NCBI GenBank assembly: GCA_029204225.1
Contig: MU831957.1
Location: 30,619 to 94,618 of the forward strand
From: Diphasiastrum complanatum
Lineage: Eukaryota > Streptophyta > Lycopodiopsida > Lycopodiales > Lycopodiaceae
Length of the DNA stretch: 64,000 nt
Reading direction: 5' to 3'
Shown here: positions 40,010 through 51,839 of the stretch, in pieces
How the letters are laid out: the number at the start of each line of letters is the position of its first letter
Position numbering within the stretch: position 1 is the first letter of the stretch
The notes under the pieces: generated by a model
What the model was told of the DNA's origin: nothing
Database searches by the model: none
Seen by the model: the letters and a program-made list of their open reading frames with translations, nothing else
Made by a program: the position numbers and the translations under genes

Positions 40010-40945
40010 ATGTCCATAGTTTCATAGATGATATGTTTCATAAGACGTGGATATACTTTTTGAAGAAGAAATCTGATGATTTTGCCACTTTTAAGAGCTT
40101 CAAAGCAATGGTTGAAAACCAAACAAGCAGAAAGATCTGATGGTGGAGATGAGTATAGATCTAATGAATTTGAAGACTTTTGTGATCGATGTGGAATCAA
40201 AAGACAGTTCACACAAGCTCATACTCCTGAACTAAGGTAGTTGAGCTCAAGAATTGTACGATTGTGGAGAGCGCCAGATCTATGCTTGTTGAGATGAAAA
40301 TACCAAAGGGCTTTTAGTCAGAAGCATGCAATATCATAGTTTATCTCTAGAATAGGATCTCTACCATTGTAGCACTAAAGATAACACCTGAAGAGGCACT
40401 CACAAAGAAGAAACCAAAGGTGAATCACCTACAAACCTTTGGATGTAAGGCCTTTGTACACATTCCTAAGGAAGAGAGGGGTAAGCTTGATGTAAAAGCT
40501 TTAAAATGTATCTTCTTAGGGTATGATGATCATGTGAAAGGCTAGGGGATGCTATGATCCTTTGGAAAGAAAAATGCATATAAGTCATGATGTTATCTTT
40601 GATGAATCAAAGATTTACAAGGATGAGGATGCTGAAAAGTTGGAGACATCAAGTGGATAGTATAGTGAGAATTCCTCTTGATGATGGACCATTTGTTGAT
40701 ATTCCTGACGATGGACAAATGGATGCACCCTATGATCCCATCACATAACCTCGGGAGATAGGTTGGAGAGGTAGAATTTATGCCTACTTTCGTTTGAAGG
40801 GGATGGTGAGAAATCATTCCGACCCTGATTTGTATGTCTTATGCTTTGATGGTATGATTGCCTTGGTTGCTCTTTATGTTGATGACCTGATTGTTACAAA
40901 AGATGCTAGTTTTGTGGATTTTTTCGACACCATTCAACTACTACA
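40010..40945 (+). pseudogene. Third copia pol fragment: integrase to reverse transcriptase
   Basis: Reading across frames gives TWIYFLKKKSDDFATFKSFK, GGDEYRSNEFEDFCDRCGIK, then KITPEEALTKKKPKVNHLQT and CKAFVHIPKEERGKLDVK. After a gap come MVRNHSDPDLYVLCFDGM and IALVALYVDDLIVTKD, the YVDD catalytic site of reverse transcriptase (about 40877-40900). The first catalytic Asp of integrase and most of the polymerase are missing, and stops are frequent. It repeats integrase regions already present at 37646-38072, so it is a separate element, not a continuation. Confidence 0.75.
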
Positions 40946-43200
40946 ACTCATATGTTCCATAGCTTATGAACAATTTCTAACTACTTCAGAGAGTGTGCAT
41001 GTAAAATATACAAGATTAAATTTGACTCAATATATCCCAAACATGAAATGATCATCAAAATACCATGCTTTTTAGACAAAAATTTGACTTTTTTTGTATG
41101 TTTGGATGGATCTTCATCTCATGCAAAAACAACATATCCTAATTACAACCAAGACAATTCTCTTTAGGATTAACAAATTCTAATTTTTCTCAATAATAGC
41201 TCTAATTGTATGCTACTTATTAATATAAAATCTAGTAATTATCTCTTCTCCTAACTTTTTGGAAGTTACTTCTCTGGTCATTCTTCAAGTTGATCTTGAA
41301 TTTGAGAATGATCAATTAGCTTATTGAATGGAATATTTAGGTAGAATATGTGTCACCTTAAATCATGCATAAATGGTTGTTTAGAATTGAATTTGGAGAT
41401 CACCAATACTTGACACATAGTAATGAGATGTGTTTTTTTGCTACAAACATGATTGACCACAAATTTTAGCTCTAAATAAGTAGTCCTCATAGATGGAAGC
41501 TTGAAAATAATGATGGCATACAAAAATACAAAGACTTCTTAGATAGGTTCTTTCCTCCAACATCATTCATGGACCAGACAAACCCAACATAGTTTTAGAC
41601 TAAGATTTTCATGAGATACATTATGTTCAATAATGTGTTGTTGGATGAGAGGAATCACCACTAAATCCTAATGATAGGCCTCTAGACATATCCAGTCTCC
41701 TTGGACTAGCTTTATACAATTAGTTTGAATGGTGAGGGCTTGTGCCACCAACATAACTTGTTGTAAGAAAAAATATAATTTAGATTCCTAACATACTAAT
41801 ATAGATAACCAATTAGCTATATGGAACTAACATGAGTCACATAAAATTAGTAGTATATACTAGTAAGTGTGAGTCGCAACATAAGTAGTTTCTAGAAGTA
41901 TGTATAAACAAGTAGCTTATATTAACTCGATAAAAATAAGAATGTAAAATTACATATATATTGAGTGGAATCTTAGAACATCCGCATTCCTTTCCTTTGT
42001 CTCTTGATATTGTCAATAATTTTTTATTTAGTAAATATTCTATGTTTTTGTTCATTTGTGAATGAATATTAGATCATCTTGTCTCAAACATATTTTGTAA
42101 CACCTTTTTTCCTCTACATTTTGTCAATAAACATAGAAACTCATGGCCACTAAATTGATATAAAATGGTTAAACATTTGGGTTGTAGGTTTTATTATTAA
42201 TCAAAGTAGCAGTAGGTTATCTTGGTAATTTTCTAAAAGTTTGTGTCTCACCTTGAGTACAAAAATGCAATTCTTATAGAGTTGTTTAAAATTAAACCGT
42301 TTTTTTACTTGCCATGATCTGAATAATTCTTAAAGTTTGAGCCTCCATGTATAATCCAAAGCTTCTCATGTTCATTTTGTTGTTTTTACTATGATCAAAG
42401 AACTCTTCCACATACACTATCTAGATTTATACCTTTGAACTCTCAAATAATTTGGAAAACAATAAGGCAATGGTCCGTGGTTGCTGCCTACGGTCATGTT
42501 CCGGAATGTTGGCACAATCCAAGAATGAACCCGTATCCCAACATTTTTTCTCCTAACCAATTTGATAAATATTTAAAAAAAAGTTGGGCTCCTAAAATCA
42601 AATAACTCATTTTTCTTTTTCTGTACGAAGAAGTTTATGGCTAGTAGAACATATGTAGAATTCTCAACCTTAAGCTTCGAAATACATAGGATTCATGCAC
42701 TTCTTCATTTTTTAATTAAGAAACCATACAAAAAGCTCTATCTCGAGGGTGCCCAACTTTTGCAAAATTATTGGTAAAATTCACATGCAACCAATACAAG
42801 ACTATTTTTTCATAGATTTTATAGCATGCTTCATTGGATACAATGGGTCCATGAAAAATTTAAAATTTCTAGCTATAATTGGTGCAACTACTTAAGATTC
42901 TTTAATCTATGTGCCGATGAGGCTAATTTTCATAACAAAGAGTGGTTGGAGGATTTTGATCAACAATAGTTTTGAGTTAACGATTTCAAAAAGCAACATC
43001 TTTTAGAACATACAAGAGTTTTGAGTTGACAGTTTTAGAAAACAACATTTTTTAAAAACATGCATTTCTTAAAGAATGCAAGATATTGATTGAACGGAAC
43101 ATGGGTCCTGAAGCTTGAATTCTAAATTTTAAATGTATAATAAGAAGGAAAAAAAATTCAAGAGTAGCTCAGCTCAAGTTGACTTATTAGGAAAGATAGA
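40946..43200. other. Long AT-rich stretch without a gene
   Basis: No domain, LTR pair, RNA gene or strong repeat was recognised on either strand. TGATTTT-rich and Asn/Lys-coding short frames look random. Confidence 0.5.
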
Positions 43201-43227
43201 TGGAGATCCGAGATAGAGCGTGCGAGC

Positions 43228-43262
43228 CTCGAGGGTGGGGGGTGGGGGGGGGGGGGCGGGGC
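43228..43262 (+). other. G-rich tract able to form a G-quadruplex
   Basis: GAGGGTGGGGGGTGGGGG and the following G run through GCGGGG contain at least four G-runs of three or more with one-base spacers, which meets the usual quadruplex pattern. It marks the abrupt start of the GC-rich block that runs to about 44930. Confidence 0.6.
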
Positions 43263-43431
43263 ATCTTGCGAGCATGGTGGCCCTTTGGCCCCGGTGCCCT
43301 CCTGACCACAGTTTTTGTTTTTTAGAAACTGGCTGCCAGACGCCACGTGTCCAGGCAGCCAATGTTTGCCCCATAAGCATTCCTATAAGATTATGGGGAG
43401 GGCATATATACAGAAACTCCCCATAACCTTG

Positions 43432-43466
<35 letters not shown>
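43263..43466. repeat. GC-rich leader related to part of the 459-bp unit, with (GT)n
   Basis: The segment from CAGGCAGCCAATGTTTGCCC through CCATAAGCATTCC, GGGGAGGGCATATATACAG and CCTTGCATGTGTGTG is a diverged version of the block inside each 459-bp unit (CAGGCAGCTAGTTTTTATCC .. GGGGATGTATAGAGAAAC .. CCTTGCACATGTGTGTG). It ends in a GT run at about 43434-43466. Confidence 0.65.
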
Positions 43467-43470
<4 letters not shown>

Positions 43471-44822
43471 CTGCCCCTGCCCGGTGCTCGGCTCTCAGTG
43501 CCCTCGCTCGTTGCCCGGCACCCGCCTGCCTGGCGCTGCCCGGCAAAATCAGGCAGCTAGTTTTTATCCCATAAGCAATCTTGCAAGGGAAGTGGGAGGG
43601 GATGTATAGAGAAACCCACCCAATTCCTTGCACATGTGTGTGTGTGCGCCCAGCCTGGGGCTACCCAGTGCCACTCGCCATGCCCTGGCTTCCCGGCGAC
43701 ACCCGCCCAGCCCGCCCCGCAAGCCAAAAGTTCTTGCGCACCAATTTTAGGGGGCATCCGAGCATGGGCCACACGTCACAATTGAGGGAAACCTGAGCCA
43801 AACTACTCCCACGCTAAGCCCCAGCGGGGGTTCCCTTGGGAAACTGGGGGAGACAGAGGCAGGCGCTGGGGCTTACGGGCACGCCCCGCACGAGGGACGG
43901 GGGGTGTGTGTGTGTGTGTGTGTGTGAGGCTGCCCCTGCCCGGTGCTCGGCTCTCAGTGCCCTCGCTCGTTGCCCGGCACCCGCCTGCCTGGCGCTGCCC
44001 GGCAAAATCAGGCAGCTAGTTTTTATCCCATAAGCAATCTTGCAAGGGAAGTGGGAGGGGATGTATAGAGAAACCCACCCAATTCCTTGCACATGTGTGT
44101 GTGTGCGCCCAGCCTGGGGCTACCCAGTGCCACTCGCCATGCCCTGGCTTCCCGGCGACACCCGCCCAGCCCGCCCCGCAAGCCAAAAGTTCTTGCGCAC
44201 CAATTTTAGGGGGCATCCGAGCATGGGCCACACGTCACAATTGAGGGAAACCTGAGCCAAACTACTCCCACGCTAAGCCCCAGCGGGGGTTCCCTTGGGA
44301 AACTGGGGGAGACAGAGGCAGGCGCTGGGGCTTACGGGCACGCCCCGCACGAGGGACGGGGGGTGTGTGTGTGTGTGTGTGTGTGAGGCTGCCCCTGCCC
44401 GGTGCTCGGCTCTCAGTGCCCTCGCTCGTTGCCCGGCACCCGCCTGCCTGGCGCTGCCCGGCAAAATCAGGCAGCTAGTTTTTATCCCATAAGCAATCTT
44501 GCAAGGGAAGTGGGAGGGGATGTATAGAGAAACCCACCCAATTCCTTGCACATGTGTGTGTGTGCGCCCAGCCTGGGGCTACCCAGTGCCACTCGCCATG
44601 CCCTGGCTTCCCGGCGACACCCGCCCAGCCCGCCCCGCAAGCCAAAAGTTCTTGCGCACCAATTTTAGGGGGCATCCGAGCATGGGCCACACGTCACAAT
44701 TGAGGGAAACCTGAGCCAAACTACTCCCACGCTAAGCCCCAGCGGGGGTTCCCTTGGGAAACTGGGGGAGACAGAGGCAGGCGCTGGGGCTTACGGGCAC
44801 GCCCCGCACGAGGGACGGGGGG
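43467..44822. repeat. GC-rich tandem repeat, 459-bp unit, three copies
   Basis: Units start at 43467, 43926 and 44385 with GAGGCTGCCCCTGCCCGGTG; the third ends at about 44822, before its GT run. As far as I could compare them the units are identical over their common length. Each contains a TATA-like GGGGATGTATAGAG, a short GT run in CACATGTGTGTGTGTGCGCC, and, between units, a longer GT run. Open frames inside recur only because the DNA is repeated. The base composition is far richer in GC than the flanks. Confidence 0.9.
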
Positions 44823-45060
44823 TTAGGCCCTGGTGCCCTCCAGCGACTCATGATGCACAGGCACCGGGCAGCAGGCAGAGCCAACAGGCCGCCGGGGCAA
44901 TAGGGCAGCACTGGCAGGGCGCCGGGCACGTGGGATTGATCATCCAATGCTAGGCGTAGCTGATCAGCCACCAGTGTGATGGGCAATTGCCAATTGCAGC
45001 TTGAGATAACACAAATGCGACAATGGAAGCTAACGTATTGATCATATTGATTAGACGTTG
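44823..45060. other. Transition from the GC-rich block to the LRR copy 3 promoter
   Basis: GGCCCTGGTGCCCTCCAGCG resembles GGCCCCGGTGCCCTCCTGAC before the repeat array (about 43288), hinting that the array expanded inside a single older element. From about 44990 the sequence begins to match the far upstream region of LRR copy 2. Confidence 0.45.
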
Positions 45061-45471
45061 TAGCTGGCAATAGTTGACCAGATCAGCAGGATATGGGTTT
45101 TGATGAGTCATGGCTTATGAAGATCCGACAGCCCATTATGAGTCATGACTTATCAAGCATCCGACAGCAGAGAATTGGTTGCTTCTCGGAAGAAGCTATT
45201 GCATTGAAAAAGCAAGCGGTATTCGTTTTGCTCTAAGAGTGATCGGATGAAAACTGATATGTGAGTGCTTTCTTGTTTGTGCTACTTCATTGCTTCTATG
45301 CATCATCTAAATATGTAAAACCTGTTTTTTAATTCTGAGTATCACAGCTATTCACTGCATTGGTGCAATTGATTCTGATCTGTACTTTTAGGTTTCATAT
45401 CAACCGCTAGGCAGGCAGTAATTTCAAGCCTTTGTTTTTGCTAATTAGCTCCTTGTTTAAGTCTCTTCAAG
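45061..45471 (+). promoter_or_regulatory. Conserved upstream block of LRR copy 3
   Basis: Shared landmarks with copies 1 and 2: TAGTTGACC with a W-box-like TTGACC (45074-45079), GACAGCCCA (45127-45135), GGTTGCTTCTCGGAAGAAG (about 45178-45196), GTGAGTGCTT (45261) and GTCTCTTCAAG before the ATG. A second CGACAGC occurs at about 45162, suggesting a small internal duplication. The acceptor-like TTGGTGCAG of the other copies reads TTGGTGCAA here (about 45360-45368), so a 5'-leader intron ending there could not be spliced. Confidence 0.6.
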
Positions 45472-47262
45472 ATGCCCATTAAGGGAGGATCAAGACATAG
45501 AGGAAGTGGAAAATGGTGGGTTATTTCACTCGTGGTGGTAATTATCCTACCATTGTTGGCCAGAGTCTGCAATGCAGCAGCAACATGTAGCACAGGAGAC
45601 AGTGAGGCGCTGCTGATCTTCAAGGCCGGCTTCAACGATCCTGGAAACATTCTTGCCACGTGGGCAAACGGCACAGATTGTTGCGGCTGGACTGGAGTAG
45701 TTTGTGATTCATCTGGGCGTGTTATTAAGCTCAGCGTGCTTTCTCCGCCCCCTCAAAGAGGCCAGCCTCTTGTGCGAAACCCAAGTTTCTCAGGTGTGGT
45801 GGGAGCATCGCTGGGTCGTCTTACAGCTCTTCAATCTCTAAATATCATCAATGTAAACTTCAGTGGGTCTCCGATCCCCGTTGCATGGGGAGGGCTCGTC
45901 AATCTCAATTTCTTGCAGCTCTTCTCAACCAGTCTGGGAGGAAGAATCCCCGGAACTATTGGAAAGCTCGTGTTGCTGGAGACTCTGACCATCTTCGGCA
46001 ATTTTCTGCCACACCCATTACCAGCGGAGATCTGTGAACTTACTCGGCTTCAGACGGTGGACATAGAAGCTGATCAGATCAGGGGATCGTTACCAGCCTG
46101 CATTACAGCTTGGAAGAATGTGTCCGTTATCCGCTTCACAGCGAACGATCTGAGCGGCACGATTCCTCCTTTCCTGGGAGATTTAGCTACACTAACTCTT
46201 CTAGATCTGTCCAACAATCACTTCTCAGGAAAAATTCCCTCCGCCTTAGCAAAATTACACAAACTTCAGTTCCTTCTGCTCTCAGAAAACCGTTTGACTG
46301 GGCAAGTTCCGCCGGCTTTGGGCACGATCGCGTCGCTTTTCAGCCTCTCACTCAGCCAGAACCTCCTCTCGGGCAGCATCCCTCCATTGCTTGGCAGTCT
46401 GCAAAATCTCTTTAGTCTTGATCTATCCACTAACCATTTGAGCGGAAGCATTCCTGCCGAACTTGGGAACCTTACAGCTCTGCAGTCCCTTACTCTTTTT
46501 TCCAATCGTCTCACAGGATACATCCCCCCAGAGCTAGGAAATCTGAGGCATAGTCCGAATATTGATATATCCAACAATTTTCTTTCAGGATCAATCCCCC
46601 AATCGCTCGGTAATCTTGTGCAAGGTTCCTTAACTGCAAACAATAACCGTTTGACAGGTGAATTTCCCATCGGCCTCTTGAAACTGGGCAGTGTCATCCT
46701 CTCGCACAATCTGCTCAGCAATTTGACTCCCAGTGGTCCATTGCCCAGCAGCAATCAGACCAATGTCTTCTTCCTTCATCTTGATTTCAACCACTTCACA
46801 GGTCCACTGCCAAGCTGGCTGGCAAATCTGAGCCAAGGCATCGAAATTTTTCTCAATAACAACTATTTCACAGGTAGCATTCCTGTTTCTCTGCTGATCC
46901 TACCACAGCTTAACTTTCTGAATCTCTCAAGCAATCCATTAGCTACTCAATTGCCTGCAACTACATTCACTTCAAATGTGGGAATTTTGGATCTGCATTC
47001 CAATGGGCTTCATGGCCCAATCACTTCCAAGTTTCTTTCTAGCTTTCCCAATTTATTTCAGGTGTTCTTGCAGCACAATCATCTTTCAGGACCACTGCCA
47101 GCTGACATAGGCTCTGTTCTACCCCAGATAATTGCCACTCTGGACCTATCTTACAATGATCTAAATGGTACTGTTCCATCTTCTATTAGCAATTTGAAAT
47201 TCTTGAGTTTTCTGGATCTATCTCACAACCATTTTACTGGTCCCGTTCCACACATACCTTAG
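45472..47262 (+). CDS. Secreted leucine-rich-repeat protein, copy 3 (596 aa)
   Basis: The protein begins MPIKGGSRHRGSGKWWVIS, with a signal peptide ending VCNAA, a plant LRR N-terminal domain (DCCGWTGVVC) and about 20 plant-type repeats ending HNHFTGPVPHIP. Architecture and length match copy 2, and there is no membrane anchor, kinase or C-terminal cap. The two proteins are nearly identical up to about residue 115. They differ most in repeats 2-5, at surface positions of the repeat strand (LQLIATRLGG versus LQLFSTSLGG; VDVEGNLFTG versus VDIEADQIRG), and agree again in the central repeats. That pattern suggests a change in ligand preference under selection, which is inference. No frameshift or stop is visible. 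It should be exported to the cell wall. Confidence 0.92.
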   Translation: MPIKGGSRHRGSGKWWVISLVVVIILPLLARVCNAAATCSTGDSEALLIFKAGFNDPGNILATWANGTDCCGWTGVVCDSSGRVIKLSVLSPPPQRGQPLVRNPSFSGVVGASLGRLTALQSLNIINVNFSGSPIPVAWGGLVNLNFLQLFSTSLGGRIPGTIGKLVLLETLTIFGNFLPHPLPAEICELTRLQTVDIEADQIRGSLPACITAWKNVSVIRFTANDLSGTIPPFLGDLATLTLLDLSNNHFSGKIPSALAKLHKLQFLLLSENRLTGQVPPALGTIASLFSLSLSQNLLSGSIPPLLGSLQNLFSLDLSTNHLSGSIPAELGNLTALQSLTLFSNRLTGYIPPELGNLRHSPNIDISNNFLSGSIPQSLGNLVQGSLTANNNRLTGEFPIGLLKLGSVILSHNLLSNLTPSGPLPSSNQTNVFFLHLDFNHFTGPLPSWLANLSQGIEIFLNNNYFTGSIPVSLLILPQLNFLNLSSNPLATQLPATTFTSNVGILDLHSNGLHGPITSKFLSSFPNLFQVFLQHNHLSGPLPADIGSVLPQIIATLDLSYNDLNGTVPSSISNLKFLSFLDLSHNHFTGPVPHIP

Positions 47263-47610
47263 AGGCCTCCACAAAAACCATCAATGGAACTATATAAGCA
47301 TAATTTCCCTTCTAACGGTACTGAGTCCTTCTTTGTTAAGCCATGCAGTATATGAAATATCCTGTTGACCTCTGTGGACAGGGAATAAGCATTTGGAAAT
47401 GCATGTCGAAGTAGCAGGCTTGTTGTGTCCCTTGGGCTATTGACAGGCCTACATAGCAATAAATTTTTCAAATGAATTTTCAAAGAATTGGTGACACACT
47501 AAACTCATGATACTTGTTAGCAAGCCATGTTGAAGTTTTATTAGTTCAGTCTTATGCTTCACAAGTTGGTTGTAATAAACTTGCTTGCAGTCTTTGTTAC
47601 ATTGTCGAGT
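47263..47610 (+). promoter_or_regulatory. 3' flank of LRR copy 3, with polyadenylation signal
   Basis: This matches the 3' flank of copy 2 from CCTCCACAAAAACCATCA through GGCCTACATAGCAATAAAT, with AATAAA at 47458-47463, and more loosely to CACAAGTTGGTTGTAAT near 47560. The right edge of the duplicated unit lies near 47610. Confidence 0.65.
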
Positions 47611-48431
47611 AATGAAAACGATATAGTTTGTAATTCTAATTTCTCTTGCTGCATCATCCTGAAGTGTTATCGGATGGGTTATGCTATTTCCTATCATTTT
47701 ACAAAGAACAAAGCACTCTTTGCTGTGGCTATAGCTTTTAGGAGGTGTAATCTTCTTACTCAGCAACCACAGCTTGATCTATGAATGTGAATATTCAGAA
47801 TATCTCAAAAAAGAAGAGTGATGGATCTGTCTAAACTGGCATACTTTCCTTGTAGGTTTTAGAAGAATAGAACAAAACAAAATCTATAGGCAGAAAGGCA
47901 CCAAACATGCTTCCTTCATGCGTCCTCACTGCAAGTGGGCAAAATGAGCAATAATCCTTGCAATTTTCATAGGATGCCATACATTTTTCTTTTGTTCCCT
48001 CTTGTATGTCCTCATTTATGCCATGACTTGGAGTCGCACTTCTTACCTCAACAAGAGGAAAGAGAGTCCTATTGGAAGAATGTCATTGATTTGCATTATC
48101 TAAACATCTTCATGAATATGCCAAGCAAATTTTGCTTTAAATGAAAGATAAATGTGATTTGAGAGTGGTTGGCCCCCTCCCAAAATTGTTGCACTATTGT
48201 TTTTCGGCTAAAATTTTAAGGTGCTTGGAATCTTGAAACTCTCAATTGTTTTATCAAGTGAAAATTTACCATTTTTCCTCTAGTTTTCTTCCATAGTCTC
48301 TCTTTTAGTGTTGGAGCCACTAACATAATATCCATAGGCACCACCTTTGGAGAACAATTGATATATGAAGCGGACAATTTATTTGCTCCAGTAGCAAACT
48401 ATGGATGTAGATGTGAAACACGAACTGGCTA
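47611..48431. other. No gene recognised
   Basis: Short open frames without domains. No repeat was recognised before the 85-bp block at 48432. Confidence 0.4.
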
Positions 48432-48516
48432 AGAAGGAACTAAGGTACTTGAACCAGTCCAAGCAAGCTCTGTTGCACCTAATGCTTGGTCCATAGTTTA
48501 TTTTAGAAGACAAAAA
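48432..48516. repeat. 85-bp repeat shared with the insert of the composite SINE
   Basis: From AGAAGGAACTAAGGTAC to TTTTAGAAGACAAAAA this matches 24438-24521 with few differences, but without the tRNA-like flanks seen there. It shows that the 84-bp block is an independent repeat. Confidence 0.8.
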
Positions 48517-48594
48517 GAGTAGACATCTAGAAGGCATGTGTGGTATGGTTGCACCTATGCACACCATTCCATTTTTCCATGCATGGTTCACCCG

Positions 48595-48760
48595 ATGGCA
48601 CCAAGATCACTACTACGATCATGTTCTTACATAATAAGGCGTATAAATGGTGGCATGATTTGAAGGTTAAGCCCAATGCACGAACCACATGGGATGAGCT
48701 TTAGGAAGCCTTTAGAACCACTTACTGATTCTAGACAATTTCAAGCACTATGGTCGATTG
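48595..48760 (+). pseudogene. Retrotransposon gag fragment
   Basis: The frame reads KITTTIMFLHNKAYKWWHDL, then KVKPNARTTWDEL, a TAG stop and EAFRTTY. The A..WW....TWDEL..AF...Y spacing is that of the gypsy-type gag domain. Nothing of pol follows. Confidence 0.6.
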
Positions 48761-49836
<1,076 letters not shown>

Positions 49837-49854
49837 GTGTGTGTGTGTGTGGTC

Positions 49855-51839
49855 TATGGACAACAACATGATCTTGTACTATAGACTTCATAAACTTCTT
49901 TTCTAAACAAAGTCTACACCTCCACCCTTGACCTGTTGAAGCTTCAGCTTGTTTTTCCTTATTCTGCAATTTATTAGAAGAATTATATTGCTATATGTAG
50001 CCACACAATCTTGTTGTTGCACACAAACAAAACTTGTTACATTAGGAAACAAGAGCTTCTTACTTGTTCTTCACTGTCCTCCTAAGATGTGATGGTGGCG
50101 ATTTTTCTCAGTTCAAGTGCCTCATCTGGAGTCGTCCCTCAGGGAAGTCAAGCCACCAAGGACAATTCAATTTTTTTCAATTAGAAAGGCTCTGCAAATA
50201 TTGAATTAAGAAAATATGAGCATATTATCCAATCTCAAATGTACACTTAATAGATGCTAATCGTATTGATGCAACCATAGAAGTGGTGTACATGGACCGT
50301 TGTCCTCTCTCCAAATTACACCAATGTCCTCTTGTTGTAAGAATAAATGGCAGTCCTTTGCAAGCAACACAATGAGATAGCCATTTGCATTTCAAGAGAA
50401 AATATGATTATTTCTTGGGTAGTTTGACATCACATACAAATGCAATGAAACATACAAAATTGATTATGATGGATTCACAAAATTTGTAATTTGAATGAGA
50501 TTAAACGATATTTAATGTCAACAAAATTACTTGCATAGAATTTTCCTCACCACACACATTATATATGACCAATTTTGAGATGGGAGAAAGTGCATTGTCT
50601 TGTCTTGGATGATCTTAAAAATATTCAAAAAGTTTTCTCGTTTGCATGTTTTTAAGTACATAGGAAACAATGACTCTACTTGCTCCAAAATCTCAATCAG
50701 TTGTGGGCATATAGCTAATCTCTATCCATACATGAAACATGTTCTTATCTTGCAGCATCATAATAGCGTTTCATGCATGTTTTGAAAGATTGATCATGAT
50801 TTTCAACATGTTTGTCTTTGTCGCAGCACTAATCTATATTCCAATGTAAAAAAGTATGGGTTAAAAAGTTTTCAGCATATGAATCAATCAATTTATCGTA
50901 AATCGTAGGTTCTACATTTATTGATGTCAATCGGATTCTACTTGAAGTAAATGTCACAAATTTATCAATGCACTGTTTTTTTATTGAATGTATTAGAATG
51001 GACTTTGCTTACCTTGGTAGTGGATACCAAGGCTAGCTTTTCCTCTAAAGTCAAATGAAGCTTTGAGTTATCCCATGGAATGGTCATTACCAATTGAAAA
51101 TAGTCATCACCATTCATAAGATTGGCTATCGCTCTTTACCTTGAAATGACATTATGTTTTTTTCATGGCATGTCCCCTTGTTTCTTCTCCTAATTTTGAT
51201 GACTTTACTTGATATTCTTTTTTTCTCTATTCAAACTCATCCTACACATGAGTTTGAATTGATCCATGAAATGTCTTCAAAACTTCTATGGTGCTAGCTA
51301 TTATGTACCATAAAATAATGATGTATCTTGAAGACAATTTGGCTCGAAGCACTAAAGAGCAATTATACCATGCTTTTGAGCTCCTTCTCTCTTGGTCTCC
51401 TTTCCTAGCTCTTTGCTCATCCAAATTAATTTTTTGTGAGGAATGTGTTTCAAGAGAGCTTCTTTATCAACTATAAACACGAAATCTTTTGAAATGGAAC
51501 CATATCCTAAAAACGGGTAACTGTTTTTTGATTTTTTAATTTTTGCCAAAAACATGTTGTTTCATGATTTTTTTTTTCTCAAAAACCACAAGTTTTTTTT
51601 TGCAAACAATATGCTCTTTAGTTAAAAAAAACCCAACACCATGTCCAAAAAAAATAGAATTTTTAATAAAAGCTTAAAAATTAAAAATGTCCCAAATAAG
51701 CAAAATACATAAACATTTATGGTGTTTTGATAGTCTAAATCAACTTTCATGGAAATAACTCGCAGAATACATTTGAAGCCAGTTACAGTAAATCGACAAA
51801 TTTTGAAAACACTAAAAATAATTTATATATGTATATTTT
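49855..51839. other. No gene recognised
   Basis: AT-rich sequence with short frames only. No repeat, RNA gene or domain was seen on either strand. Confidence 0.45.

Noticed and set aside
39578-40140. Frames with recurring Trp-Ile-Ile-His or Asp-Asn-Pro-Arg units
   Set aside because: They are translations of the GCGTGGATA palindromes; the repetition is in the DNA and all frames show it.
40010-40945. Continuation of the 36-38 kb copia element
   Set aside because: Both segments contain the same integrase regions with different sequence (for example GIKRELTCSYTPQ versus GIKRQFTQAHTPE), so they are separate elements.
43391-44714. Sets of identical short frames rich in Ala, Gly and Pro in the GC-rich block
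   Set aside because: They recur only because the 459-bp unit repeats. High GC opens frames on both strands and no codon pattern or motif supports a protein.
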